Source of the DNA: a virus | Length of the DNA stretch: 64,000 bases | Virus record (IMG/VR): IMGVR_UViG_3300010399_000008 | Span: 1 to 64,000 of that record | Reading direction: 5' to 3' (one strand) | Shown here: in pieces, positions 1 through 8,718 of the stretch | Layout: each line of letters opens with the position of its first letter | Numbering within the stretch: the first letter of the stretch is position 1 | Notes under the pieces: model-generated | The model's input: the letters and a program-made list of their open reading frames with translations, nothing else | Databases searched by the model: none | What the model was told of the DNA's origin: nothing | Position numbers and translations under genes: made by a program

Positions 1-33
1 ACAAAACGTTGCTTGCAGCGCAAGAGGAGATAG
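1..33 (+). CDS. 3' end of a truncated upstream gene
   Basis: The first ten codons of frame 1 are open and end in TAG at 31-33, immediately before the GTG of the next gene at 35. This looks like the tail of a gene whose body lies left of the window. Only ten residues are visible, so no function can be given. The reading frame does not continue the protease that runs off the right end, so the two ends cannot simply be joined. Confidence 0.35.
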   Translation, partial: TKRCLQRKRR

Positions 34-34
34 C

Positions 35-358
35 GTGAACCGTCGCTCATTCATCGCGTGGCTCTCGGCACTTCCGATTGTCGGTCGGTTCTTGCCAAAA
101 AATCCGTTGCAGAAGATCGACATTGCTTGTGTCGTCGATAGTGAAGGACAGCGAACTTACAAGACCGATTACCTTGTACAAGCCATTGACAGAGTGAGTG
201 CACGGAATGCACAAGGAATTCCACCATACGGTTCGATCTACGCAGTGGGAAACGATTGCGACCCTTGGGCGTTTGCGCAAATCAAGAGCGAACCTTTGGA
301 CCTTGGCAATGGGATCTACATTGTCACGGTTACACACTCGACACGGAGAGTGACGTAA
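35..358 (+). CDS. Small protein with Tat-like N-terminus, paralogue of a distal tail domain
   Basis: 107 residues, GTG start behind a GAGGAG ribosome site. The N-terminus has a twin-arginine-like RRSFIAW motif and a hydrophobic stretch to about residue 20. The rest (DSEG..TY, RNA.GIP.YGS, THST near the end) matches the first ~95 residues of the distal tail protein at 12678. The family is not one I recognise. It overlaps the next gene by one base and lies before the capsid gene, so a virion or assembly role is possible but unproven. The Tat motif may be coincidental. Confidence 0.7.
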   Translation: MNRRSFIAWLSALPIVGRFLPKNPLQKIDIACVVDSEGQRTYKTDYLVQAIDRVSARNAQGIPPYGSIYAVGNDCDPWAFAQIKSEPLDLGNGIYIVTVTHSTRRVT

Positions 359-537
359 TGGCTGACACTGGAAAGCCGCTACCGGTTGCCATCCGCTTGG
401 AAATCAAGGATCGGCGATCACATGGAGAAACCGTGCGTCATGTTGCCGGAACGCTCAAAATAAGCACAGCGACCGTTCAGAAGTATTGCGGGAAGCTTGA
501 TACACGCCTATTGAATCGCGAAAAGGAATCGGCTTAG
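358..537 (+). CDS. Small helix-turn-helix protein
   Basis: 59 residues; ATG overlaps the previous stop (TAATG). A resolvase/transposase-like HTH is visible in the middle (HGETVRHVAGTLKIS followed by TATVQKYCGKL), so DNA binding is likely. No other domain is present. It is the last gene before a strong terminator and the capsid gene, so it could be a late regulator or a small packaging factor. Function not established. Confidence 0.7.
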   Translation: MADTGKPLPVAIRLEIKDRRSHGETVRHVAGTLKISTATVQKYCGKLDTRLLNREKESA

Positions 538-639
538 GATACGAACCATCGGGAGTCACTCCCGCCATAACCAAATCAACGAGCCACATGCAAGCGTTCA
601 GCGCAAGCCTGTGGTGAGTGCAGCGAAAGTCGTTCAGCG

Positions 640-693
640 GCGGACGCTCACTTGTGAAGGAATAACACCTTCGCCAGCGAGCGTCCGCTTTTT
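640..693 (+). terminator. Rho-independent terminator before the capsid gene
   Basis: A perfect 10-bp stem (GCGGACGCTC at 640-649 with GAGCGTCCGC at 679-688) is followed by TTTTT. The loop holds a second small hairpin (GAAGG/CCTTC). It separates the small genes on the left from the capsid operon. Confidence 0.75.
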
Positions 694-700
694 GTTGCGC

Positions 701-722
701 CCCTGGCGAATAACCAGGGAGC
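701..722 (+). promoter_or_regulatory. Hairpin overlapping the capsid ribosome site
   Basis: CCCTGG (701-706) can pair with CCAGGG (714-719), which overlaps the AGGGAG Shine-Dalgarno of the capsid gene (GTG at 729). This could mask the site until it is melted. The stem is only six pairs. Confidence 0.4.
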
Positions 723-728
723 ATTACA

Positions 729-2138
729 GTGAGCAAGCTGGCAGAACTCCAAGAGAAGCGCAATCAATTCGCAGCCGACATTCGCACACTAGCCGAAAAG
801 TTCAACGCCGAAGGCTATGTCGACAATGCGGAAGATCAGGCAGCGTGGGCCAAAGTCAATGCGTCCTACGATGCGAACCAAAAAGAGTTCGACACCGAGA
901 AGAAAGCCATCGACGACGCAGTCGCACGCAAGCAAGCGATCGACAAGCGGCTTGGTGAAATCAACGCGCACCAAGACGACAGGCTGATTGGTCGCGACGG
1001 TGGCAACCTGGACCAGCCTCCGGTTCACAAGGACCGCTTCGACCGCGGCAACCAGATCACCGAGGAAACTCAAGCTCTTGCGATGCAAGGCTGGTTCCTG
1101 AATCAAATCGAAGGCGGGCAGATTTCCGATCAGCACGTTGCCGCGGCCAAACGGGTTGGCCTGAATCTCAACGCTCGGCAACTGAAGATTTCCTTACCGC
1201 AAAACTACCGTTCCGTTCGGGATGCTGTAAGCGGGCCGATGATCGACATGCAGCGGTTCCGCAACGCGCTTTCGAGCCAAGACGGTTCAACCGGTGGATT
1301 CACTTTCGGCGATAGCTTCGTCGCCAATCTCGAAAAGGCGATGCTCGCGTTCGGCGGGATGCTCCAAGTATCGAGCGTGATCCGCACGACCGACGGCGCG
1401 CCGATGCGGTGGCCGACGGCAAACGATACCGGCAACTCAGGACGACAGATCGGTGAAAGCCAAGCGGTCACTACTCTTGATCCGTCTTTCGGCGCGGTGA
1501 TTTGGAACGCCTACAAATTCACGAGTGACGAAATTCTCGTCCCCTACGAATTACTGCAGAACAACGCGGTCAATTTGGTGAATGAACTTCCACTCATGCT
1601 TGGGGAGCGACTCGGTCGCATCCTCAACACCAAGTGCACGACCGGTACTGGGGCGGGTACGCCGAAGGGAATCGTGACATGTGCGACGGCTGGCGTTACA
1701 GCGGCATCCGCTACGGCCATTGCCTACGACGAACTCATTGACTTGGAACACTCCATTGACCCGTCCCGTCGGAACTTGCCGGGTGTCGGGTATATGTTCC
1801 ACGACAACATGCTTCTCATGTTCCGTAAATTGAAAAACGGTAACGGTGACCCGCTGTGGACATCCGGTGTGAATTCTGGGGCACCGAACACGATTAACGG
1901 TAGGCCGTACACGATCAATCAAGATATGGCTAGTGCGGCAATCGCCAGCGCTATCACGGTTCTGTTTGGACAATTCCCGCAGTACAAGATTCGCCAAGTG
2001 AATCAGATCCGAATCTATCGACTCGTCGAACGGCATCGCGAGAACGATCAAGACGCATTCCTGGCGTTCAACGAGTTCGACGGGAACCTTCTTGATTCTG
2101 GCGATCACCCGGTCAAAAAACTCACACAACACTCGTAA
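729..2138 (+). CDS. HK97-fold major capsid protein
   Basis: 469 residues, GTG start. Residues 1-80 are charged and helical, as expected for an HK97 delta/scaffold domain removed by the prohead protease. From about residue 185 the HK97 core starts (GGFTFGDSF, then AFGGMLQVSSVIRT, LGERLGRILNTK, TGAGTPKGI), ending in an RLVERH-type region near the C-terminus. It forms the icosahedral shell. Length and layout fit the Phage_capsid family. Its protease and portal partners are at the right end of the window, showing that the head cassette is split by the window boundary. Confidence 0.95.
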   Translation: MSKLAELQEKRNQFAADIRTLAEKFNAEGYVDNAEDQAAWAKVNASYDANQKEFDTEKKAIDDAVARKQAIDKRLGEINAHQDDRLIGRDGGNLDQPPVHKDRFDRGNQITEETQALAMQGWFLNQIEGGQISDQHVAAAKRVGLNLNARQLKISLPQNYRSVRDAVSGPMIDMQRFRNALSSQDGSTGGFTFGDSFVANLEKAMLAFGGMLQVSSVIRTTDGAPMRWPTANDTGNSGRQIGESQAVTTLDPSFGAVIWNAYKFTSDEILVPYELLQNNAVNLVNELPLMLGERLGRILNTKCTTGTGAGTPKGIVTCATAGVTAASATAIAYDELIDLEHSIDPSRRNLPGVGYMFHDNMLLMFRKLKNGNGDPLWTSGVNSGAPNTINGRPYTINQDMASAAIASAITVLFGQFPQYKIRQVNQIRIYRLVERHRENDQDAFLAFNEFDGNLLDSGDHPVKKLTQHS

Positions 2139-2146
2139 GGTGAAAC

Positions 2147-2335
2147 ATGGCAACCAAAGAGATGGTATCCGTGAAACTCAACAGCGGCCGCGTTGGAAAC
2201 AACCTCGACAGAGATGGTCGCGTATGCGGCATGTTCGCGCAAGCCGCCGGCGAGATCGTCCAGATGCCATCCGACGAAGCTCAACGGTACATCGAAAAGG
2301 GACTGGCGTCTCCAGCACCCAAGGAAAAGCAATAG
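2147..2335 (+). CDS. Small head-region protein
   Basis: 62 residues, ATG eight bases after the capsid stop with AGGTGA as ribosome site. The pattern (short beta-rich start, then EIVQMPSDEAQRYIEKGLAS) is like small proteins often found between capsid and connector genes, where a conserved residue-insertion motif ends in alanine-rich tails. Role unknown; co-transcribed with the capsid. Confidence 0.75.
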   Translation: MATKEMVSVKLNSGRVGNNLDRDGRVCGMFAQAAGEIVQMPSDEAQRYIEKGLASPAPKEKQ

Positions 2336-2376
2336 GGCAGACGCTGCCTCAAACAACAACAAACGGGAGTTTCGAT

Positions 2377-2856
2377 ATGGAAAGTTTCATCGAACGCAAT
2401 TGCATCTCTCTTGGGAAAACGCTTGTCGCTGACGGTACGTCGGAAGTTCTCACGGCCGTCGAGGACATGAGCGGTTATGACGAGATTTCGTTCTTGATCC
2501 TGCATGGCGACGTCGATGCCGCGGCCGTGATGGTCTACACGGTGAAAGAGAACACTGCGTCAAGCACCAGCTCACCGACGCCTACGACGATCACCGGAAC
2601 GATTGTGACAGGCACCGGGGCAACGATCAGCAGCGGAGCGCTCACGATCACCGAGGCGTCTGGAAACTTGGACAACAAAATTTTGGTGCTCACCGTCGCG
2701 CATTCGTCAATCAGCAAGCGATACGTATTTTTGTCGATCACTTGCACGGTCGAAAGCCACGAAATCAATGGGATTATCACGGTCAAGTCAAGAGCCAGAG
2801 GTCTCCCGGTAACTCAGTCATCCGATGTCGTTGCGACTTTGCAAGCTGCGTCATAA
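2377..2856 (+). CDS. Putative head decoration protein
   Basis: 159 residues; ATG chosen because CGGGAG lies 8-13 bases upstream and the longer in-frame extension overlaps the previous gene with non-protein-like composition. The protein is rich in Thr, Ser, Val and Ile, with no helices predicted by eye, fitting an all-beta decoration or fibre protein. Its place directly after the capsid supports a head role. Not assigned to a known family. Confidence 0.75.
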   Translation: MESFIERNCISLGKTLVADGTSEVLTAVEDMSGYDEISFLILHGDVDAAAVMVYTVKENTASSTSSPTPTTITGTIVTGTGATISSGALTITEASGNLDNKILVLTVAHSSISKRYVFLSITCTVESHEINGIITVKSRARGLPVTQSSDVVATLQAAS

Positions 2857-2922
2857 ACCAATTCAGATCCGTGTCGATTGTGACTACTCGGCGTAAGCCG
2901 GGGTAACCAACGGAAAGAATCA

Positions 2923-3759
2923 ATGGCAACTTCAACTCAAGGCTCGTACCAACCAAATCTGTATACCGAACAAGGTGGCAGCATTCGCCGCTTTCGTGGA
3001 GTGTCCGGGCTGCCAGCCGTTCCAGAATGCTTATTGTGGGGGAATGCACCGGTTCTCAACTGCCTCGTCGATTCGTCGCTAGGATACTATTTCATCGACG
3101 ACTTTTTGTATCCCGCGACTTCTGCGGTGAGTGACGTACTGGCGTGGACTGCAACGAACGACAGTGCCACCGGAACTCCAGTATTTCAAAATACGGCGGG
3201 TGGTGTCTTCAACGTCGTCACGGCGGCGGCGGACAACGACTATTCCGCTTACGTCCATCCGTACGAGGTCTTTAATCTCGGACTCGTCGGAAAGCAGTTG
3301 TGGTTCGAGGCTCGTTTCAAACTTGCCGAAGCAACAACCAACGAATCCGCCTGGTGGTTCGGAATGACGGACACCACGACGACTGGTGGATTGCAAGCGA
3401 ATACAGCTGGTCCGCTCGCAGATTACGACGGCGCTTTGATCTGGAAAGACGAAGCGTCATTGGCGATTAACTTCGAGACGAGTAATGCGACGGTCCAAGG
3501 TACGACGTCGGCGATGGCGACATTTGTCACAGACACTTGGACGCGCGTCGGATTCTATTTCGATGGAGCGGCTACAACGAGCACAGTCACGCCGTACTAC
3601 AGCGTTGACGGATCATCGGCTCTTGCGGCTGGCACGGCACAGAACGTAACGCTCGCCAGCATGACTGCTTCCAAGTTGGTGTTTGGCGTTAAGGCCGGAC
3701 CAAGCGGCGCGGCAGAAACACTTCAGGTCGATTACATCCGCTGCCTGCAGTTGCGGTAG
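2923..3759 (+). CDS. Structural protein with jelly-roll-like domain
   Basis: 278 residues. From residue 50 the sequence is beta-rich with features of concanavalin/LamG-like sandwiches: LWFEARFKL, WWFGMTDT, GVGFYFD-type strands and a final VDYIRCLQLR. Such domains decorate capsids in some phages. ATG preceded by GGAAAG. No catalytic residues recognised. Capsid-surface role inferred from position and fold guess. Confidence 0.75.
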   Translation: MATSTQGSYQPNLYTEQGGSIRRFRGVSGLPAVPECLLWGNAPVLNCLVDSSLGYYFIDDFLYPATSAVSDVLAWTATNDSATGTPVFQNTAGGVFNVVTAAADNDYSAYVHPYEVFNLGLVGKQLWFEARFKLAEATTNESAWWFGMTDTTTTGGLQANTAGPLADYDGALIWKDEASLAINFETSNATVQGTTSAMATFVTDTWTRVGFYFDGAATTSTVTPYYSVDGSSALAAGTAQNVTLASMTASKLVFGVKAGPSGAAETLQVDYIRCLQLR

Positions 3760-3781
3760 TCAATCACAAAGGAACCGATAC

Positions 3782-4441
3782 ATGACGACTCTTGATATCA
3801 CCCAACTCCACGGCCGCGTCCGCTCTGGCAGCGTCCCGGCATACGGAGACCTTTCGGAACAGATCCCGGCTCAGAATCGCCGAGGCGAGTTAATTGTGTC
3901 CGATGGTCTTCCACGCGATACGGAATTGACGCGACTTGGTGATACGTGGAGTACAGTCATCCCGACCGGCTCAGCGTTCACCCACGTTGCCGACATGCCG
4001 ACAACGCGGGCTGAATTGGCTCTCTACAACGGCGAGTCATCGGGCGGCAAGAGCTACATCGTCAACTCCGTGTGGTGGTACTGCCTGACGTCCATTACCG
4101 CTGCCTCGGGTGCAACGATCATCTATCAAATCGCAGCGGCCGCGGCTGCTTTGACCGACAACACAGCTGTGCTCATCAACAGTCCGCTGGGCAAGACTTA
4201 TTCCGGACTAGCGAAGCGTGCTCTGGCTGTGACCACGTTGACGGCCAACAAATGGGCGGCGCTGGCTTCATCTCCTGCTGGACCTGCGGTGTCGATCGGT
4301 TTTGGACTCTTCGCTCCAGTCAATGGTGGAATCATCGTGAGACCCGGAGCGACCCTCGGAGTCAATGTCGTCGTTGGTACTGCGACAGGGACCGCTTTGA
4401 TGGGCATCTCGTGGAGCGAAGCCGTTTTGGATCTTGGCTAA
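3782..4441 (+). CDS. Structural/decoration-like protein
   Basis: 219 residues, ATG after AAAGGAACC. The N-terminus is soluble and polar; the middle (VNSVWWYCLTSIT) and C-terminal half are Ala/Thr/Gly-rich beta sequence typical of phage surface or fibre proteins. The stop overlaps the ATG of the connector gene (TAATG), implying translational coupling. Family not recognised. Confidence 0.75.
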   Translation: MTTLDITQLHGRVRSGSVPAYGDLSEQIPAQNRRGELIVSDGLPRDTELTRLGDTWSTVIPTGSAFTHVADMPTTRAELALYNGESSGGKSYIVNSVWWYCLTSITAASGATIIYQIAAAAAALTDNTAVLINSPLGKTYSGLAKRALAVTTLTANKWAALASSPAGPAVSIGFGLFAPVNGGIIVRPGATLGVNVVVGTATGTALMGISWSEAVLDLG

Positions 4442-5076
4442 TGCAATATGGACTCACCAACTCGACGCCGGCGACTGTTGAGCCAGTTTCGATTATCGAA
4501 GCTCGCAAGCAGGTTGAATTGCCAGCGGGCTACACCGCTCACGATGCGCATCTGCTGCGATTGGTGACCGCCGCGCGCGAGCGGTTCGAGATGATCACCG
4601 GACGGCAGGTCGTCAAAGCCACTTGGGATTTGTACCTGGACAGGTTCCCGAGTTCGAGCGAACCGATTTACCTACCAAAGCCTCCCCTGCAGTCCGTGAC
4701 TTCGATTACCTACTTGGATACCGCAGGCGTCAGCCAGACGTGGAGTGCGAGCGATTACTCCTACAGCACGCACAGGGAGCCTGGAATCGTGACGCCTGCC
4801 TACGGAGAAGCCTATCCGTCAGCTCGCTGGCAGATTGATTCAATCCGCGTGCGATACGTCGCTGGCTACGGACCATCGACATCAGCACCAGAAGGAATCA
4901 AGGCGGCGATTCTGCTGCTCGTTGGTCACTGGTTTGATCACCGGGAGGAAGTGAACGTCGGGAATATTGTGCAAGAGATCCCAACGGCGGCAGCGGCATT
5001 GATGGATCAATACATGGTTGGAGACGAATTCATCAACTACAGCGGACGGTGCGACAGTTACGCGGAGGCTGCCTGA
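4441..5076 (+). CDS. Head-tail connector (gp6-like / phiE125 gp8 family)
   Basis: 211 residues. The N-terminal helices (SIIEARKQVEL, HLLRLVTAARERFEMITGR), the YLPKPPLQSVTSI strand and a C-terminal helical pair (IKAAILLLVGHWFDHREEV) match the phiE125 gp8/HK97 gp6-like connector family. It would form the ring that attaches under the portal and closes the packaged head. Overlaps both neighbours by one base. Confidence 0.88.
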   Translation: MQYGLTNSTPATVEPVSIIEARKQVELPAGYTAHDAHLLRLVTAARERFEMITGRQVVKATWDLYLDRFPSSSEPIYLPKPPLQSVTSITYLDTAGVSQTWSASDYSYSTHREPGIVTPAYGEAYPSARWQIDSIRVRYVAGYGPSTSAPEGIKAAILLLVGHWFDHREEVNVGNIVQEIPTAAAALMDQYMVGDEFINYSGRCDSYAEAA

Positions 5077-5417
5077 TGGCTGCGGCTGGCGCCTATCGCG
5101 ACATGGTGGATATCCAGCAGGACAGCAGCGCAGACGGAGCAGCACAAGAGGATTTCACTGGTGCGCCGCTTTACAAGGATGTGCCTTGTGAGATCGAAGC
5201 GACAGGCGGTGCGGAAAAGATTCGAGGACGGCAATTAGAAGCTGGGGTTGATTACGTGGTTCGAATGCATCACTTGCCGGATATCGAGCCGAAAATGCGA
5301 CTGATGGTAACGGGTGGAATTTACAAAGACTTGGCATTGAACATTAAGAGCATCGCACCGCGACTATTCCGCGGACGTGCTTTATCAATGGAACTCGACT
5401 GCTCATCAAAACTCTGA
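5076..5417 (+). CDS. Head-tail adaptor (SPP1 gp16-like)
   Basis: 113 residues; starts in a TGATG overlap. The pattern (VDIQQDSS, PCEIEATGGAEKIRGRQLEAGVDY, MRLMVTGGIYKDLALNIKSI) is that of the small beta-barrel stopper/adaptor family (Phage_H_T_join). Such a protein closes the connector pore and joins the tail. Position right after the gp6-like gene is the usual order. Confidence 0.85.
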   Translation: MAAAGAYRDMVDIQQDSSADGAAQEDFTGAPLYKDVPCEIEATGGAEKIRGRQLEAGVDYVVRMHHLPDIEPKMRLMVTGGIYKDLALNIKSIAPRLFRGRALSMELDCSSKL

Positions 5418-5418
5418 A

Positions 5419-6360
5419 ATGTCCCGATCAGCACTCACCTTCAACGCAGTCAGCGCCACACAAACGTCGGTCGAGGATTCCTCACTCACGACCGGGACAA
5501 GATTCTTCGTTCATTCATCTGGAACGGATGCCTCTACAGGCGGGCTCACTCCCGACGATCCTGTGGCTTCATTGGATTATGCCGTTGGGCTCTGCACAGC
5601 CAACCAAAACAGCACCATCTATTTAAAGCCTGGTCACGCCGAAACTCTGACAACTGCGACGGCCGCGAATCTGGATGTAGCTGGAATAACGGTCAAAGGA
5701 CTAGGGAACGGAAGCAACCGAGCGACACTCACGTTATCGAGTTCGACTGCAGCCACGGTTCTTATTGGTGCTCCGAATATCAAGCTGCAAAACATTCGCA
5801 TTGTGTCAGCGGTCGACTCCGTTCTCGCGATGCTCAACATCAGCGGCGCTGGCAACTTCGTCTGTGAGGATTGCGATTTCGTTACCTCGTCGGGCTTCGA
5901 GGCGATTTGCTTCGTCAATATCCCAACGACGTTTGACGACTTCACTTTCCGACGATGCCGATTCTTTCAGCCAACCGATCCAACAGGGACAGACGGGAAT
6001 GCAGGGACGGGATGCTTTTACTTCGTGGATAGCGAAAACCTGTTCTTCGAGGACTGCTTTTTCTACGGCAATTTTGAAACGGCAATCTGGCACAACAAGA
6101 CAACGGCAGCCAAGAACGTGTGGGTGCGAAACTGCGACGGAACGCAACTACTCACCGGGGCGGAAGTATTTACCCAAGTGGCGAACATGGAAGGTGGGGC
6201 GCGGTCCAGTCTGTTCATTATTCCCGGTGCTGACGACGTTACCGAGGCGAAAACCTGGGGAACGCTGTCAGACAAGTTCTTTATCAACCTTGATTGTGGA
6301 GTTGGAAACGACGGAGTGGGTGGACAACTGGCAGTAGCCGGTGCATCCGCAGCGACGTAA
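5419..6360 (+). CDS. Parallel beta-helix structural protein
   Basis: 313 residues. The sequence FVHSSGTDASTGGLTPDDPV followed by repeated strand-turn units (AGITVKGLGNG, NIKLQNIRIVSA, NFVCEDCDFVT, FTFRRCRFFQP, NLFFEDCFFYG, KNVWVRNCDGT) is a right-handed parallel beta-helix, as in pectate-lyase-like fibres. No catalytic triad is seen. A virion surface protein inserted among connector genes is unusual but known in some phages. ATG two bases after the previous stop. Confidence 0.82.
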   Translation: MSRSALTFNAVSATQTSVEDSSLTTGTRFFVHSSGTDASTGGLTPDDPVASLDYAVGLCTANQNSTIYLKPGHAETLTTATAANLDVAGITVKGLGNGSNRATLTLSSSTAATVLIGAPNIKLQNIRIVSAVDSVLAMLNISGAGNFVCEDCDFVTSSGFEAICFVNIPTTFDDFTFRRCRFFQPTDPTGTDGNAGTGCFYFVDSENLFFEDCFFYGNFETAIWHNKTTAAKNVWVRNCDGTQLLTGAEVFTQVANMEGGARSSLFIIPGADDVTEAKTWGTLSDKFFINLDCGVGNDGVGGQLAVAGASAAT

Positions 6361-6370
6361 CGAGAACGCA

Positions 6371-6889
6371 ATGCCAACCCTCGAAATCAACAACGACTTT
6401 TACAAGCAAGCCGACCGCGAACTGGCTGGTCTGCCAATGCTCCAACGCGCACCGGCAATCAAGAAGGGAATGAGAAACGCCGGGAACATCGTCAAGCAGC
6501 GGGTGCGTGAGAGACTCCCCAAACCGGGATACCCAGGCGACAAACCGGAGTTAAAGCCGCTACGTGACGCCACAGCCGTGAAGGTAAAGGAATATCCCAA
6601 CGGGACGATTGTCGCGCTGGTTGGTTATGAGTGGGGCGCTGGGTCGCACGGTCATAACGTCGAAGAGGGGCACGCGATTGTCACTGGTGGCACTTCTCCC
6701 AAGCCGAGTGCTGGACGCAAGACAGCGAGAAAGTCAGCGACACCTGACGGACGAGGAACCGGAGTAATCCGCGGACGAGTTGCCGGGCGCTACGACATTG
6801 CCATTTCTGCGAAGGCTACTGAGTCGGCACAGTCAGAGGCGATTAGCGCAGGCATCCAGGAAGCAATTGCAGAAAACAAACGAGGATAA
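6371..6889 (+). CDS. HK97 gp10-like tail completion protein
   Basis: 172 residues. APAIKKGMRNAGNIVKQRVRERLPK with a following basic segment, and VALVGYEWGAGSHGHNVEEG, are typical of the HK97-gp10 family acting at the head-tail joint. The middle carries a basic low-complexity stretch (GGTSPKPSAGRKTARK). Located in the standard place between adaptor and tail terminator. Confidence 0.82.
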   Translation: MPTLEINNDFYKQADRELAGLPMLQRAPAIKKGMRNAGNIVKQRVRERLPKPGYPGDKPELKPLRDATAVKVKEYPNGTIVALVGYEWGAGSHGHNVEEGHAIVTGGTSPKPSAGRKTARKSATPDGRGTGVIRGRVAGRYDIAISAKATESAQSEAISAGIQEAIAENKRG

Positions 6890-6901
6890 AGGAGTCGACA
6901 C

Positions 6902-7318
6902 TTGGCAGAAATTACGATTACCGCATCAGCCGTCGCTCCGATTGCTAATTCGACGATCCAGGCGGAATACAACGCTGGGGCGACGATTGCCGCTGGACAA
7001 TTTGTCTACATCGATACAGCAAACTCCAACGTGCTCAAGCTCGCTCAGGGTGACGGCACGACTCTGGAATCAACGGTCGCTGGTATGGCGCTAAGTTCCG
7101 GGTCGACAGGACAGCCGATCAAGATCGCAATTGGCGGAACAGTAACCATCGGAGCTGTCGTGGCGGCGGGTGTGTTTTATTTTCTGTCGTCCACGGCAGG
7201 CAATATGGAATTGTTTACTGATGTGGCGTCCACGGAAAAAACCGTGCTTGTTGGCTTCGCGACAACGACTTCGATTCTTGACTTACGAATCATCATAACC
7301 GGCATCGCAAAGACGTGA
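6902..7318 (+). CDS. Capsid cement-like protein (DUF2190-like)
   Basis: 138 residues, TTG start behind AAAGGAG. The pattern of NAGATIAAGQFVYIDTANSN, VAGMALSSGSTGQPI and GAVVAAGVFYFLSS resembles DUF2190 capsid cement proteins, which are trimeric beta-barrels on HK97-type heads. Its position among tail-joint genes rather than next to the capsid is a little unusual. Moderately sure of the family. Confidence 0.72.
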   Translation: MAEITITASAVAPIANSTIQAEYNAGATIAAGQFVYIDTANSNVLKLAQGDGTTLESTVAGMALSSGSTGQPIKIAIGGTVTIGAVVAAGVFYFLSSTAGNMELFTDVASTEKTVLVGFATTTSILDLRIIITGIAKT

Positions 7319-7329
7319 GGACGTAACGT

Positions 7330-7785
7330 GTGGCGGGATTGTTCGACGAAGAATCTGGCGGACTTGTCACGTACTGGAAAACAATCAGTGCGATCACATC
7401 GCGCATCGGCACAGGTACGAGCATGCGGGCCACGGCCGACGTCGCACGAGAGAAGTGGACGGGGCAGTTTCTCGTATACACGCGCGGGACAGGCGGGACG
7501 GTATTTAACAACCACAGAGGACCGACCGGGGCGAGAATCAGTCTCGTGCATGTTTACGCCTGGGGCGATTCTCGAACCGACGCAGACGCGCTCATTGAAG
7601 CCGTCAAGCTTGCGATGCAAAGCGGGTTTGCCAGGAACACATGGAGCGGCGTTTACATCAACCGGTGTCTTATCGACGAGCCACCGGACGATGGCCACGA
7701 CCCGCCATTCGACGGTTCAGACAAAAAGAAATTCTGGTCCCGGCTCGTGCTGCGGATCACGCACGCAGAGGGCGGCGGGACTTAA
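7330..7785 (+). CDS. Tail terminator-like protein
   Basis: 151 residues, GTG start. ISLVHVYAWGDSRTDADALIEAVKLAM followed by a strand (GVYINRCLIDEP) and a final RLVLRITHAE strand is the alpha-beta layout of lambda gpU/HK97 tail terminator proteins. It sits directly before the tail tube gene, as expected. It would cap the tail tube before joining to the head. Confidence 0.75.
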   Translation: MAGLFDEESGGLVTYWKTISAITSRIGTGTSMRATADVAREKWTGQFLVYTRGTGGTVFNNHRGPTGARISLVHVYAWGDSRTDADALIEAVKLAMQSGFARNTWSGVYINRCLIDEPPDDGHDPPFDGSDKKKFWSRLVLRITHAEGGGT

Positions 7786-7798
7786 CTAGGAGACTTCA

Positions 7799-8224
7799 AT
7801 GGCTATCCAGACTTATGACACACAACAAGGGGCAACCCTGACGCTTGGCACCGACTCGTTGACTCTGCGAATCGAAGCCATCGGGCCGACGATCGAATCC
7901 GTCATCATCATTCCGCTGACCAACTTGGCGAACACGACGAAGAAAACGTGGGCGCCTGGAGAACTGGCGGACTACGAGGAAGTTGTGGTGCTCGTCCAGA
8001 ACAGTCCGGGTGTGGCCAATCCGTCCAAGGTTGTGCAGACCGTCACGATCACTGGTCCGACGGCACCTGGTGGCAGCGTGCCGGAAAGCGTGACTGGATC
8101 AGCATTCGTCTTCTATCTGACGATGGTGCCTGGATTCGATAGCGCAAACGAGGGGCTTCAGAAGAAGACATTCAAAATCAAGTGGGATGGCGCAACTGGC
8201 CCGACCCGCACGATTGGTTCTTAA
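7799..8224 (+). CDS. Major tail tube protein
   Basis: 141 residues; ATG with AGGAGA upstream. All-beta sequence (TLTLGTDSLTLRIEAIGPTIE, WAPGELADYEEVVVLVQNS, KTFKIKWDGATG) of the size and position expected for a siphovirus tail tube subunit. It comes after the terminator and before the tail chaperone. No residue-level motif proves the family, so the call rests mainly on synteny. Confidence 0.78.
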   Translation: MAIQTYDTQQGATLTLGTDSLTLRIEAIGPTIESVIIIPLTNLANTTKKTWAPGELADYEEVVVLVQNSPGVANPSKVVQTVTITGPTAPGGSVPESVTGSAFVFYLTMVPGFDSANEGLQKKTFKIKWDGATGPTRTIGS

Positions 8225-8242
8225 CAGTGGGGAGATGATTTT

Positions 8243-8596
8243 ATGGCAATGCCGGAACTTATTGCTGATCCGATGGAAGTCAAACTCGTGCGGCATCGCG
8301 CGTGGGATCATCAAGCGACGATTCCAGACTGGATTGAGCACGATCAATACCAAGTGTTCGTCCACAGCATTGGACTCCGAAAACGCAATGAGGCGTGCAA
8401 GTTGCAAGTCGGTTGGATCAGCATCCATCCCGGCGCAAAGTTCTGTCCGACGAACGAATGGAACTACTTCACGTATCCGCAGCGCCGTTGGATCGACGAG
8501 CAAGCTCGGAAGTTGCACGGCAACGCCAGCGATCAGTATTGCGACGAACTTCCGCCGCACATCGATCCGAGTGTAGGTGAACCGATCACAGAATAG
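8243..8596 (+). CDS. Unknown protein between tail tube and tail chaperone
   Basis: 117 residues, rich in Trp, His and charged residues (VKLVRHRAWDHQATIPDWIEHD, NEWNYFTYPQRRW). No recognised family. GGGGAG precedes the ATG. It is the last gene before a strong hairpin with a T-tract, so it belongs to the capsid-tail tube transcription unit. Confidence 0.72.
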   Translation: MAMPELIADPMEVKLVRHRAWDHQATIPDWIEHDQYQVFVHSIGLRKRNEACKLQVGWISIHPGAKFCPTNEWNYFTYPQRRWIDEQARKLHGNASDQYCDELPPHIDPSVGEPITE

Positions 8597-8624
8597 TCGT
8601 TACGTAAGTGGGGACTGGCATTAC

Positions 8625-8718
8625 CTGGGTCGTGCGCCGGCTAAGTCGCAAGCAACCGACCGCTTCGTCCCCACTTAGCGGCCGCCGGCTTAGTCGGCTC
8701 GCGACCCAGTTTTTATTT
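8625..8718 (+). terminator. Long terminator hairpin before the tail chaperone
   Basis: CTGGGTCG...CTAAGTCG (from 8625) pairs with CCGGCTTAG...CGACCCAG (8685-8709) over about 24 positions with one mismatch and three G-U pairs, followed by TTTTTATTT. The loop contains TCCCCACTT (8668-8676), which is complementary to AAGTGGGGA at 8606-8614 and to the same 9-mer at 8733-8741 covering the next ribosome site. Confidence 0.72.
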
